Under the pieces are notes generated by a model, which was not told the DNA's origin, did not search any database, and saw only the letters and a list, made by a program, of their open reading frames with translations. Both the position numbers and the translations under genes were made by a program. Positions 43,037 through 51,820 of a stretch of 64,000 nucleotides of DNA are shown here, piece by piece (the stretch's first letter is position 1; every line of letters starts with the position of its first letter). The DNA lies in contig NZ_QVNU01000006.1 of assembly GCF_003545715.1 (NCBI RefSeq), positions 186,001 to 250,000 of the forward strand, read 5' to 3'. The DNA comes from Taibaiella koreensis. GTDB lineage: Bacteria > Bacteroidota > Bacteroidia > Chitinophagales > Chitinophagaceae.

Positions 43037-44017
43037 ATGAAAAAGGTCATCATAGTCGTTCCGGAGGGTCCCATCAATGCCAATACGATCGGTGGCACCT
43101 TAGACATCCTGAGCAGGGCAAACGCTTACTGGGAAAGCCAGGGCAATCCTGCCCGGCTGGAGGTAAGTGTCGCCGGATTTGTAAAGGAACAACGGTCGCA
43201 CAACGGCTATCTTTCTGTACATCCCATGGATATCAAAGGTATCCGTCGCGCCGACATGGTAATGATCCCGGCGCTGCTGGGCGACTATGAACAAACCATC
43301 GCGAAGAACAAGGCACTTATCGATTGGATACATAAACGCTATAAGGCCGGTGCAGAGATTGCCAGCATGTGTTCTGGCGCTTTCCTGCTCGCTGCGACAG
43401 GGCTACTGGACGGACAAGCCTGTTCGGTGCATTGGAATAAGCTGGCACTATTCCGGGAGCTCTTTCCCGAAGTAAAAGCCGAGGCGGGAAAGATCATTAC
43501 TGCAGCCAATGGCATCTACACCAACGGCGGCGCATACTCCTTTTTGCACCTGCTCCTTTACCTGGTAGAGCAACTATTCGACCGGACGACCGCTATCTTT
43601 TGTTCCAAAATTTTCCAGATCGATCTCGAACGCAGCTCGCAATCGCCCTTCAGTATTTTTGAGACGCAGAAGGAACATGATGATGAGCTGATCGGCCGGG
43701 CCCAGGCTTACATTGAAGAAAATATCGAAGAGCGGATATCCTTCGAAAAGCTGGCGACCAAGCTGGCAATCAGCAGGCGTAACTTTGACCGGCGATTTAC
43801 CAAGGCCACGGGCAATACACCAGTCGAATACCTGCAACGCGTGAAAGTGGAAGCGGCTAAGAAGGAGCTGGAAAAGGGGCGCAAAACCATACTGGAGATC
43901 ATGCTCGATGTGGGCTACAACGACAACAAGGCTTTCCGGGAAGTATTTAAACGGATCACCGGCCTGTCGCCGCTGGAATACAAAAACAAGTATAGTAAAG
44001 AAAACGCTGCAGCATAA
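43037..44017 (+). CDS. GlxA-type AraC regulator with DJ-1/PfpI domain
   Basis: This 326-residue protein has an N-terminal DJ-1/PfpI domain (1-190) with the nucleophile-elbow Cys at 112 in SMCSGAFLLAATGLLDG, and a C-terminal AraC double HTH (about 215-318: RISFEKLATKLAISRRNFDRRF and TILEIMLDVGYNDNKAFREVFKRITGLSPLEYK). Such GlxA-like regulators sense small molecules in the DJ-1 part. Its divergent neighbour is an SRPBCC gene, a possible target. Confidence 0.9.
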   Translation: MKKVIIVVPEGPINANTIGGTLDILSRANAYWESQGNPARLEVSVAGFVKEQRSHNGYLSVHPMDIKGIRRADMVMIPALLGDYEQTIAKNKALIDWIHKRYKAGAEIASMCSGAFLLAATGLLDGQACSVHWNKLALFRELFPEVKAEAGKIITAANGIYTNGGAYSFLHLLLYLVEQLFDRTTAIFCSKIFQIDLERSSQSPFSIFETQKEHDDELIGRAQAYIEENIEERISFEKLATKLAISRRNFDRRFTKATGNTPVEYLQRVKVEAAKKELEKGRKTILEIMLDVGYNDNKAFREVFKRITGLSPLEYKNKYSKENAAA

Positions 44018-44235
44018 TAAGGCGGTATTCATCCCGGCGTTCTTGAGCTTTTACATTCCTGCAAATGGCCGGGAAAATATACAAGCGCAGCAGAGATGCC
44101 TGCGCCGGCCGAAGGTCGCCGGAAGGGGTACGAAAATGGGGGTTGAGCGGTTGGACAACATTAGTACCTTAGCATACTTTATTCTGAGTACGTGACCATC
44201 ATCATTCCATAACCATTCTCCAAAAACCGTAACTA

Positions 44236-45756
44236 ATGAGCCTTCGCGAACGCCTCGGCAATCCTTCCGGCAAACCGGACATCATCCTCATCATTTCCGA
44301 TCAGGAAAGGGCCACCCAACATTTTCCCGACAACTGGGAGCAGGATAATCTTAAGACCCTGACCTTCCTGAAACAAAACGGCTTCAGCTTCGACCGCGCC
44401 TTTTGTAACACCTGTATGTGCTCGCCAAGCCGTTCCACATTGCTCACCGGCCTCTATCCCGCACAGCATCATGTAACGCAAACCCTCACTGAGGGCGGCA
44501 GGTACTCGCCCGGCGAAGTAACGCTGGACAATACATTGCCCAACATCGCCCGTGTGCTCTTCGACGCGGGCTACGATGTGCAGTACCGTGGCAAATGGCA
44601 TGTGAGCAAAGGTGCAGACGGCGGTGGTCCCGAGCCCTCCGATATTGCCATGTATGGCTTCAAAAGCTGGGTAGCGCCCGATGCCGGTGAAAACACCGCA
44701 CCGGAGAATTTCGGCGGCGGCTTTGCCAATCACGACAAAGCTTATGTACAGCAAGCCATCGCTTACCTGCAATCGGTAAGGGAAAGAAGAGCAAAGGGCG
44801 ATATGCAGCCTTATTGCATGGTGCTCTCTCTTGTCAATCCGCACGATGTGCTCTGCTATCCTAAGGACTTTCAGTATGGCTACAACGCCGACTTCCTGAA
44901 TGGGCCTATAGGCTTGCCCAAAACGGCAAACGAAGACCTGATCACCCAACAGAAGCCTTCGGCCCAGGTGCAGGTAAAGGCTACAGCAGCCTTAAGCCTG
45001 GGTGCATTGAACACGCAGGAGAAGCAAACTAATTACATCAACTTCTATGGCAACCTGCTGCGCGTGATCGATACAGAGGTTGGCTTCTTTATCGATGAGC
45101 TGTATAAAGAAGCAGAAGGCAGCAGGCTGGCCGACCAGGCGCTGGTGATACGTATTGCCGACCATGGCGAAATGGGCATGGCACATGGCGGCATGCGCCA
45201 GAAGGCTTTTGTTACCTATGAAGAAGCCCTGCGCATACCCATGGTGTTTTCCAATCCCATTCTGTTCCCGGAAAATACGCCTTACAAGGCTACCCAAAAC
45301 CTGGCCTCGCTCATCGATATTCTGCCAACGATTGCCGACCTTATTGGTGTTGCGCCGCCAGAGGGCCTGAGAGGCACCAGCCTCGCACCGTTGCTGGAGC
45401 AGGATAAGCCGGTACAGGATGCGATCTTGTTTACCTTCGACGATACCAAAGCCAGTGCTGCCGATAAGGCCAGCGTGGTGAAGGCGGCCAACCGGATCCG
45501 CAGTGTGCGGACCACCGAATGGAAATACAGCCATTATTTCGATGCGCTCGGCGGCTACCCAGACGAGTATGAGTTGTACGATCTGCGCCAGCCGGACGCG
45601 CTGGAGTACGAGAACCTGGCCTATGACCCGGCATTCGGGGAAATAAGGGAAAAGATGGCGCAACTGCTGGAAGACCAGATCAAACAAAAGCTCGCCATTC
45701 GTCCCGAATCCTTTGAACAGGATGCCTTTGTCGATTGGTATCAACGGCAGGATTAG
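44236..45756 (+). CDS. sulfatase-family hydrolase, apparently without signal peptide
   Basis: This 506-residue protein of the alkaline-phosphatase fold has the sulfatase signature C62-S-P-S-R with Cys as formylglycine precursor, a metal-ligand start PDIILIISDQE and the downstream RIADHGEMG ... KAFVTYEEALRIPMVF. It needs a formylglycine-generating enzyme to be active. The substrate may be an aryl sulfate or phosphonate ester. Unlike most relatives it begins directly at MSLRERLGNPSGKPDI with no hydrophobic leader, so it should stay in the cytoplasm. Confidence 0.87.
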   Translation: MSLRERLGNPSGKPDIILIISDQERATQHFPDNWEQDNLKTLTFLKQNGFSFDRAFCNTCMCSPSRSTLLTGLYPAQHHVTQTLTEGGRYSPGEVTLDNTLPNIARVLFDAGYDVQYRGKWHVSKGADGGGPEPSDIAMYGFKSWVAPDAGENTAPENFGGGFANHDKAYVQQAIAYLQSVRERRAKGDMQPYCMVLSLVNPHDVLCYPKDFQYGYNADFLNGPIGLPKTANEDLITQQKPSAQVQVKATAALSLGALNTQEKQTNYINFYGNLLRVIDTEVGFFIDELYKEAEGSRLADQALVIRIADHGEMGMAHGGMRQKAFVTYEEALRIPMVFSNPILFPENTPYKATQNLASLIDILPTIADLIGVAPPEGLRGTSLAPLLEQDKPVQDAILFTFDDTKASAADKASVVKAANRIRSVRTTEWKYSHYFDALGGYPDEYELYDLRQPDALEYENLAYDPAFGEIREKMAQLLEDQIKQKLAIRPESFEQDAFVDWYQRQD

Positions 45757-45769
45757 CTTTAGACAAGAT

Positions 45770-45815
45770 AAAATGAATACAGCAGCCTTTCGAATACGGC
45801 TGCTGTATTCATTTT
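45770..45815 (+). terminator. terminator of the sulfatase gene
   Basis: An 18-bp perfect stem, 45770-45787 with 45798-45815, loop 10 nt, A-tract before and T-tract within the right arm. Confidence 0.85.
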
Positions 45816-45876
45816 GCGCCGGCTGGCCTTAACCATTCCTTTTGAATAACGAGATACTCATCTGCTATTTTTTGCA

Positions 45877-45884
45877 TATTTTTG
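45877..45884 (+). promoter_or_regulatory. -7 box TATTTTTG of the 45907-49209 gene
   Basis: This is a consensus TAnnTTTG, 22 nt before ATG 45907. Confidence 0.45.
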
Positions 45885-45906
45885 CTTTGAATTAAAATTT
45901 TACACC

Positions 45907-48900
45907 ATGAAAATAATACGTCTTGCCTTGTGCTGGACAAGCGTCTTGCTGGGTGGCACCCTGCTTCATGCCCAGTCGTGGACGCCGGCTGGTCCCGATG
46001 CTATGGACCAGCCAAGTAAGGCTACTACCATTGCCAATATTGTCTCAGATCATGCCGGCGGCATGATCTATGCCTACAAAGAACTACTGGACAACAAAGC
46101 TTCTGTACGTAAATGGGATGGCAGCCATTGGCAACCCGTAGGCGCGCCCTCATTTTCGGGTGGCGTAGTCGATTACCTGGCGCTGGCTGCAGCCCCTTCC
46201 GGAACACCCTATGTCGTTTACAAAGACTACAGCGCGACCGGGAAAGCCACAGTGATGACCTTCAATGGCAGCAGTTGGGTAAATGTGGGTGGCCCGGTAT
46301 CCGGCGGTGGCGCCAGCCATACCTTCATTACGATTGATAACGCCGGCGTTCCTTATGTTGCCTATGCCGATAGTCTGCTCAGCGGACGTATTACGGTAAA
46401 AAAATGGGATGGCACAACATGGCAGCCTGTAGGCACCTCCGGGTTCACACCACCTGCTATAGGCGATCTGAAAATACGGCTGAACAGCAGCGGGCAGCCA
46501 TATGTACTGGCCCAATATGCTTCCGGCAGCAGTGGTCAGAGCGAAGTCTATACCTATAACGGTACGGCCTGGAACTCCCTGGGGGTTGCCGGTCAAACCT
46601 CAGTCAGCTTTTCCGACAAGACAGCAGACCTCGCTATATCACCCCTCGATATACCAATGGTAGCCTTCGCCGATAACAGCCTCGGTAAGAAGGTTACGGT
46701 AAAAGAATTCAACGGCACTGCCTGGATCAACGTTGGAGCAGCCGGCTTTTCTCCCAATCCTGCAGCTGAGATACAGCTCAGGGTCGATCCTTTGAACGGC
46801 CCTTATCTCTTTTGTCTTTCCAACTATTATCCGGGATCCAGCGAAGCGATATATCCGATGATCCGGCATTTCAATGGCACCAGCTGGGAAGTTGCGGGAC
46901 CAGACAGCTTTATTGTAAGCAATGCCACGCCTACACCTGCATTCGATCTGGACACAGCGCATGCGCCTTGTGTACTTTCCGGAGACAATGATGGCTACTA
47001 CAAAATGGTGATGCGCAGGCTTGAGGGAAGTCAATGGAAGATAAAGGGCGCCAGTGAAGGCCTTGCCAAAGTGCCTGCCAGCTTAACCGTATCTGCCGCA
47101 TCTCCCGACGGCGCCAAAGCCTACTGTGTTGCCACGAATCAATTTACGGCAAATTTTACGCCCTCGCGGGTATGCCGGTTCGACGACACAGCCTGGACCG
47201 TGATCGGCACGTCAAACCCTGCCTCCTGGCGGGGAAGAGTAATGGACATTGCCGTGCATCCCAACGGGCATCCCTGGATCGTTGTTGCCGATACGGTACC
47301 CTTCTCTACCGAATACACAGTATGGCGCCATACCGATACCGGATGGGTCAATACAGAGATCAACCTGACCACTCTGGGTGGCGCGGAGTCGCTCTGCTTC
47401 GATGGCGCCGGCAATGCCTATTTTGCCAACATGCCTTATGTAGGCCCTCTCTTTGTCAAGAAGTATACCCAGGGATCGGGCTGGAGTACCCTCAACGGCT
47501 CGCCTATACCCAGTAATACCTCCGTCGATTATGTCCGCATAAAAGTGAACCATGATGGCGTGCCGCACTTGCTCGTAGGCGTGCATTACAGTACAACCGG
47601 TCTCGCATATAGCTTTTGGATTTATAATTATACCGGTACCGCCTGGGCTTCGGCAGCGCCCCAGGTCACTTCGAATAACGGCGCACCTGCCGGCAGCACA
47701 CCCGACTTTGCATTCGATACAGCAGATGTGATACATGTCGCTTTCCTCAACAATGGTATGCCTGCTATAGCCGTACGTAAGCTCAATACAGCGACCAATA
47801 CCTTTACAGATGTGGTACCGGCAGGGAGCGCGCCCAATGGCCAGAATCCCCAGATCCAGTTTGCACCGGACGGCAGCCTGTATCTCAGCTATGCTCAAAA
47901 GGCCGACCAGTACTACGCTTCAGCAACCGTAAAACGACTAGCCGGCAATGCCTGGCAAAACGTAGGGTCGCCTTTGTTCAGTGTGACGACATCCTATGCC
48001 CCGCAATTGCTGTTCTACAATAATAAATTGCTTACCACCATTTCCGATGGCGCTGCCTTTGCCTACCAATACAGCTGCGCCACTCCCGTTGTAATCACAC
48101 AGGCGCCCGCCGACACGGTAGTGTGCGATGGCGCCAATGCTGCGTTCTTGACAGCAGCCAATGGCGCTTCGGGCTATCGCTGGCAAATGAACAGCGGCCA
48201 GGGCTGGAACAATGTACCTGCCAATGCGACCTATAGCGGCGTGAACAGCGCTACCCTTGTGGTGACCGCGGCAACAGCAGCCATGAACGGGAACCAGTTC
48301 CGCTGTGTTTATACCGGCGCCTGTGACGTTCCGGCGATGAGCACGCCGGCAACATTATTGATCGATGTGCCCGGATTACCGGCGCCCGGCGTACACATCG
48401 CCTCAGACAAGCCGGCCACCTGCCAGGGTAACGAGGTCACCTTTACCGCTACGGCAACACAACCCGGGGTATGGTATACTTATGAGTGGCTGATCAATGG
48501 CACAGCAGTAATCGGCGCTACGGATTCCGTATTCACGACCGCTTCCCTCAGCGCCAGCGATGCGGTTACCTGCAGGTTCACGCGCCTGTCTGCTTGCGGT
48601 AGCGCTCCGGCAGTAGCCATGAGCAATGCCTTGTCTGTTGCAGTATCTCCTTCTGCAGCGCCATCGGTAAATATTACCGCGGCACCGGGCACAACCGTTC
48701 CTTCCGGACAGCCGGTTACCTTTACCGCTTCGGTTACTAATGGCGGCGCCGCACCGCAATACCAATGGCTGGTGAATGACAATCCTGTTACCGGGGCAAC
48801 AGCATCAAGCTTTACCACCAGCACGCTGAACAATGGCGATGCCGTAAAGGTAAAAGTAACACGGAGCGATACCTGCGCTGCGGTGAATACCGCACTTTCG

Positions 48901-49209
48901 CCGGCGCTCACCATCCAGGTTACTACGGGCATTCGCGAGACCAGCAAGCAATATGGCTTCCGGGTGTACCCGCAACCTGCGCGGGACCAGGTTACCCTTT
49001 CCGGTAGCGCAGGCATGCCTGCGGGCGCCTACCAGCTAAGCCTTTACTCCGTAACCGGACAACTGCTCATCAGCGAGCAGGTAAAGGTAGCGGCCCAGGC
49101 ATGGACCTACAGGCTGCCCCTTCCGGCTTCATTACCTGCAGGCCTGTACCGGATGACCTTTCAACATCCCGGTCTTACTTTAGGCACAACACTTACTATC
49201 GTACGTTGA
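45907..49209 (+). CDS. large T9SS-exported repeat protein with Ig-like domains
   Basis: This 1100-residue secreted protein has a signal peptide ending at LLHAQ. The first about 720 residues hold recurring units of about 50 residues with the pattern K-x-W/F-N/D-G-x2-W-x2-V-G, as in beta-propeller-like modules. Three Ig-like modules follow (about 725-835, 840-920, 925-1010; WLINGTAVIGATDS and WLVNDNPVTGATAS are clearly related), then a T9SS sorting domain (VYPQPARDQVTL ... GLYRMTF). No catalytic motif is visible. A surface adhesin or binding role is plausible. It has its own promoter box and terminator. Confidence 0.85.
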   Translation: MKIIRLALCWTSVLLGGTLLHAQSWTPAGPDAMDQPSKATTIANIVSDHAGGMIYAYKELLDNKASVRKWDGSHWQPVGAPSFSGGVVDYLALAAAPSGTPYVVYKDYSATGKATVMTFNGSSWVNVGGPVSGGGASHTFITIDNAGVPYVAYADSLLSGRITVKKWDGTTWQPVGTSGFTPPAIGDLKIRLNSSGQPYVLAQYASGSSGQSEVYTYNGTAWNSLGVAGQTSVSFSDKTADLAISPLDIPMVAFADNSLGKKVTVKEFNGTAWINVGAAGFSPNPAAEIQLRVDPLNGPYLFCLSNYYPGSSEAIYPMIRHFNGTSWEVAGPDSFIVSNATPTPAFDLDTAHAPCVLSGDNDGYYKMVMRRLEGSQWKIKGASEGLAKVPASLTVSAASPDGAKAYCVATNQFTANFTPSRVCRFDDTAWTVIGTSNPASWRGRVMDIAVHPNGHPWIVVADTVPFSTEYTVWRHTDTGWVNTEINLTTLGGAESLCFDGAGNAYFANMPYVGPLFVKKYTQGSGWSTLNGSPIPSNTSVDYVRIKVNHDGVPHLLVGVHYSTTGLAYSFWIYNYTGTAWASAAPQVTSNNGAPAGSTPDFAFDTADVIHVAFLNNGMPAIAVRKLNTATNTFTDVVPAGSAPNGQNPQIQFAPDGSLYLSYAQKADQYYASATVKRLAGNAWQNVGSPLFSVTTSYAPQLLFYNNKLLTTISDGAAFAYQYSCATPVVITQAPADTVVCDGANAAFLTAANGASGYRWQMNSGQGWNNVPANATYSGVNSATLVVTAATAAMNGNQFRCVYTGACDVPAMSTPATLLIDVPGLPAPGVHIASDKPATCQGNEVTFTATATQPGVWYTYEWLINGTAVIGATDSVFTTASLSASDAVTCRFTRLSACGSAPAVAMSNALSVAVSPSAAPSVNITAAPGTTVPSGQPVTFTASVTNGGAAPQYQWLVNDNPVTGATASSFTTSTLNNGDAVKVKVTRSDTCAAVNTALSPALTIQVTTGIRETSKQYGFRVYPQPARDQVTLSGSAGMPAGAYQLSLYSVTGQLLISEQVKVAAQAWTYRLPLPASLPAGLYRMTFQHPGLTLGTTLTIVR

Positions 49210-49232
49210 TCATTATCGGCAAAACAATACCA

Positions 49233-49264
49233 AAACGCGCCATGGACGAATCCATGGCGCGTTT
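49233..49264. terminator. bidirectional terminator
   Basis: AAACGCGCCATGGA (49233-49246) pairs perfectly with TCCATGGCGCGTTT (49251-49264) around a CGAA loop. It is shared by the T9SS gene and the convergent 75-codon gene. Confidence 0.88.
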
Positions 49265-49297
49265 CCATTTACTGATGCGATCAACAGCGCCAGGATA

Positions 49298-49525
49298 CTA
49301 CGGCCACCAGATGGTGCCGCTCTGGCTGTTACTGATCCAGGGCTTGCCATCGCAGCTGGTACCGGGATGTGCAGCCAGGCAGGCTTTCACCCAGCCGTTA
49401 CCTTCTGCATGGCTCTTCACTTTATTTTTGCTGCAATAAGTGGTACCGGTATTGTCTTCATACAGTTGGTAGCCAGGATAGCCGCCACCGGCTTTGGATG
49501 TGATGTCATTTTCGTGCTGTGTCAT
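49298..49525 (-). CDS. small hypothetical protein
   Basis: This is a 75-residue protein without signal peptide. After a short polar start (MTQHENDITSKAGGG) come Gly, Tyr, Trp and three Cys (in TTYCSKN, VKACLAA and GTSCDGK), ending in W-W-P. The Gly-Gly-Gly could be a leader cleavage site, making a RiPP-like or bacteriocin-like peptide conceivable, but this is weak. A TACCTTTTG sequence (one base longer than the -7 consensus) lies 14 nt upstream and a strong terminator follows, so it is probably expressed. Confidence 0.5.
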   Translation of the reverse strand: MTQHENDITSKAGGGYPGYQLYEDNTGTTYCSKNKVKSHAEGNGWVKACLAAHPGTSCDGKPWISNSQSGTIWWP

Positions 49526-49811
49526 AATGTTGTTGTTTAGTCGTGACCAAAAGGTATATTCTTTCGCTGCTTAAAAAAAGCGAATACACAAACTTACGAA
49601 CCGTGTAGGCGGGGATGTAAGCGTAAAAACACCCGTTTCTATATTCAGGGGAAAATGCGCACCGGCCTTCTATCTGGCATAGGCTGCTGGTGTGGCTGAG
49701 CGTTGCAAAAGAACATCGCCGTCTTTGGCGTTCCCGATGCATCGGGATACCTTCGCCTTGTCACCAGGTATGTCTTATTCTTAATTTAATCAACAAATCA
49801 TCCTTTAACCC

Positions 49812-50264
49812 ATGCATTTCAGAAAAGCAACCCGGGACGATATACCCCAGATCGTCGCCATGCTGGCCGACGATCCGTTGGGCAGCACAAGAGAAGCGCT
49901 CCGGGAACCACTGCCCGATGCCTATTATAAGTCATTTGAACAAATTAACAGGGACCTTAACCAGGAGCTTATCGTTGTGGAAAATAACGAAGGCTTTCTC
50001 ATGGGAACACTGCAGCTGAGCTACCTGCACTACCTTACCTACCGTGGTGGTATGAGAGCACAGATCGAAGCCGTAAGAATAAGAAGGGCAGACAGAGGCA
50101 AAGGGTATGGTACCGCTTTTTTTGAATGGGCCATAGCACGGGCAAAAGAAAAAGGCGCCCATATGATACAGCTGACAACCGACAAGCAGCGGCCGGAAGC
50201 CAAACAGTTTTATGAACAGCTTGGCTTCATCGCTTCCCATGAGGGGATGAAGCTACACTTTTAA
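49812..50264 (+). CDS. GNAT family N-acetyltransferase
   Basis: This 150-residue single-domain acetyltransferase has the acetyl-CoA motif RRADRGKGYGTAFFEWA (about 95-111) followed by MIQLTTDKQRPEAKQFYEQLGF. It begins HFRKATRDDIPQIVAML, the normal GNAT start. The substrate is not apparent. It is followed by a small exported protein gene whose open frame overlaps its stop, but that gene's true start is 69 bp downstream. Confidence 0.88.
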   Translation: MHFRKATRDDIPQIVAMLADDPLGSTREALREPLPDAYYKSFEQINRDLNQELIVVENNEGFLMGTLQLSYLHYLTYRGGMRAQIEAVRIRRADRGKGYGTAFFEWAIARAKEKGAHMIQLTTDKQRPEAKQFYEQLGFIASHEGMKLHF

Positions 50265-50332
50265 TGCGCTATCTTTATAGCAGGCAACTCAACAATAAAA
50301 AGCGCTACGCAACCTTAACCGGTCACAATAAT

Positions 50333-50875
50333 ATGAAACAACTCTTTTTACTATTCCCAATGGTAGCCTGCTGCTATACTACCCATGCGCAGCAGCACTC
50401 ATACCTAGGTAGCAAAGTCAATGGCAATTTCAACGGCGATGGCAAAATAGCACAGGCAACCGTCGTAAAGACGAAAGAGGGACAAGGCAATCCTGTAGAA
50501 GATGGTACACCGGATGAATACGAGATCCGTTTTCCCGGCACTGGCCTTAGCCCGATCGCGGCGGGCTGCTGTACGGTCCGCCTGGTTAACGAAGGCGACC
50601 TCGATGGCGACGGCGCCGATGAACTATCCCTGTTCCAGGCGCCCATGAATGGCTGTACCTATTCCATGAAGACTTATACGCTGAAGCAAGGGAAATGGCA
50701 GCTGCTCGTGCCCACTTTCCTGATTCCAACGGCTTGTGAGCCACTCAGTGACACAAAGCTCCGGCAACGGATCTTTGCGGAGCAGGGTAATATCTATTAC
50801 CTGGAGACGGATATAAACGACAAGCATGGCAAGCTGACAAAACGAAAAGTAGCAACACGGCAAATAAAAAAATAA
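50333..50875 (+). CDS. exported protein with calcium-loop-like motifs
   Basis: This 180-residue protein has a signal peptide starting MKQLFLLFPMVACCYTTHAQ. It carries two Asp/Gly-rich loops, NFNGDGK and DLDGDGADELS, resembling FG-GAP or dockerin-type calcium-binding loops, and four Cys in the mature part. The function is unknown. ATG 50333 is chosen for the signal peptide. Its TAA stop is immediately followed by the ATG of the phosphoesterase gene, so the two are translationally coupled. Confidence 0.65.
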   Translation: MKQLFLLFPMVACCYTTHAQQHSYLGSKVNGNFNGDGKIAQATVVKTKEGQGNPVEDGTPDEYEIRFPGTGLSPIAAGCCTVRLVNEGDLDGDGADELSLFQAPMNGCTYSMKTYTLKQGKWQLLVPTFLIPTACEPLSDTKLRQRIFAEQGNIYYLETDINDKHGKLTKRKVATRQIKK

Positions 50876-51640
50876 ATGACGATACAGTATTGCTCGGATT
50901 TGCACCTGGAATTTCCGGAAAATGAGAACTGGCTGAAAGAGCACCCGATAATACCGGCCGGCGAGGTACTCGTGTTGGCAGGGGATATCGTGCCTTTTGT
51001 CCAAATGGAGCAGTATGGCTGGTTCTTCGACAAATTGTCGCAGCAATACGAAGCGGTATACTGGCTGCCCGGCAACCACGAATATTACGGCAGCTATATC
51101 GACGAACGGAGCGGCAGCTTTAAAGAAGCCATACGAGCCAACGTCTGGCTGTTGAATAACGAAGCCGTGCAACATGGCAACATGACCCTGATCTGTTCGA
51201 CGCTCTGGAGCTTTATCAGCCCTGCTACGGAATGGGATATCGCCAAAGGCATGGTTGATTATCGTTGTATCCGTAAGCATGGCGAGCGGTTTCGCCCCAT
51301 ACATACTTTCAGGTTGCACAAGACCTGCAGGCAATTCATTACGCAGGCAGTAACAGCTGCCAAAGGCCCGATATGCGTTGCTACACATCATGTACCGACT
51401 TTCATGCATTACCCCGCCGCTTACAGGCATTCGCTCCTTAACGAGGCCTTTGCTACGGAACTGTTCCCATTCATCGAGCAATCGCACATCGCAGCCTGGC
51501 TATACGGCCACCATCACCATAACACGCCGGCCTTTACAATTGGTGAAACCACTATGCTGACCAACCAGCTGGGTTATGTGCGGGCAGGAGAGCAAAATGG
51601 CTTTGATCCGCATGCCGCCCTTGCCATAGACAGCCGATAA
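50876..51640 (+). CDS. calcineurin-like metallophosphoesterase
   Basis: This 254-residue cytoplasmic protein has the full set of metal-binding motifs: SDLHLEF (D-x-H), LAGDIVPF (GD), LPGNHEYY (GNHE), ATHHVP (H) and YGHHHHN (GHxH). It is a phosphodiesterase or phosphatase of unknown substrate. The start codon directly follows the stop of the preceding exported-protein gene with no gap. Confidence 0.88.
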   Translation: MTIQYCSDLHLEFPENENWLKEHPIIPAGEVLVLAGDIVPFVQMEQYGWFFDKLSQQYEAVYWLPGNHEYYGSYIDERSGSFKEAIRANVWLLNNEAVQHGNMTLICSTLWSFISPATEWDIAKGMVDYRCIRKHGERFRPIHTFRLHKTCRQFITQAVTAAKGPICVATHHVPTFMHYPAAYRHSLLNEAFATELFPFIEQSHIAAWLYGHHHHNTPAFTIGETTMLTNQLGYVRAGEQNGFDPHAALAIDSR

Positions 51641-51820
51641 TAAAAAGCTATCTGTCATTAAGATCTGCCTGGCAATACAAAACCGTAAAACACCTACTTT
51701 TATAAGGCGGAAGGCATCGGTCCGGATTAAATTTACAGCATAGAATGCGCGGTTGTTGCAGGGGTAAGCACTTTTTACTACATCATAAAACCATCAAACC
51801 GGTACAAAATAATAAGTAAT

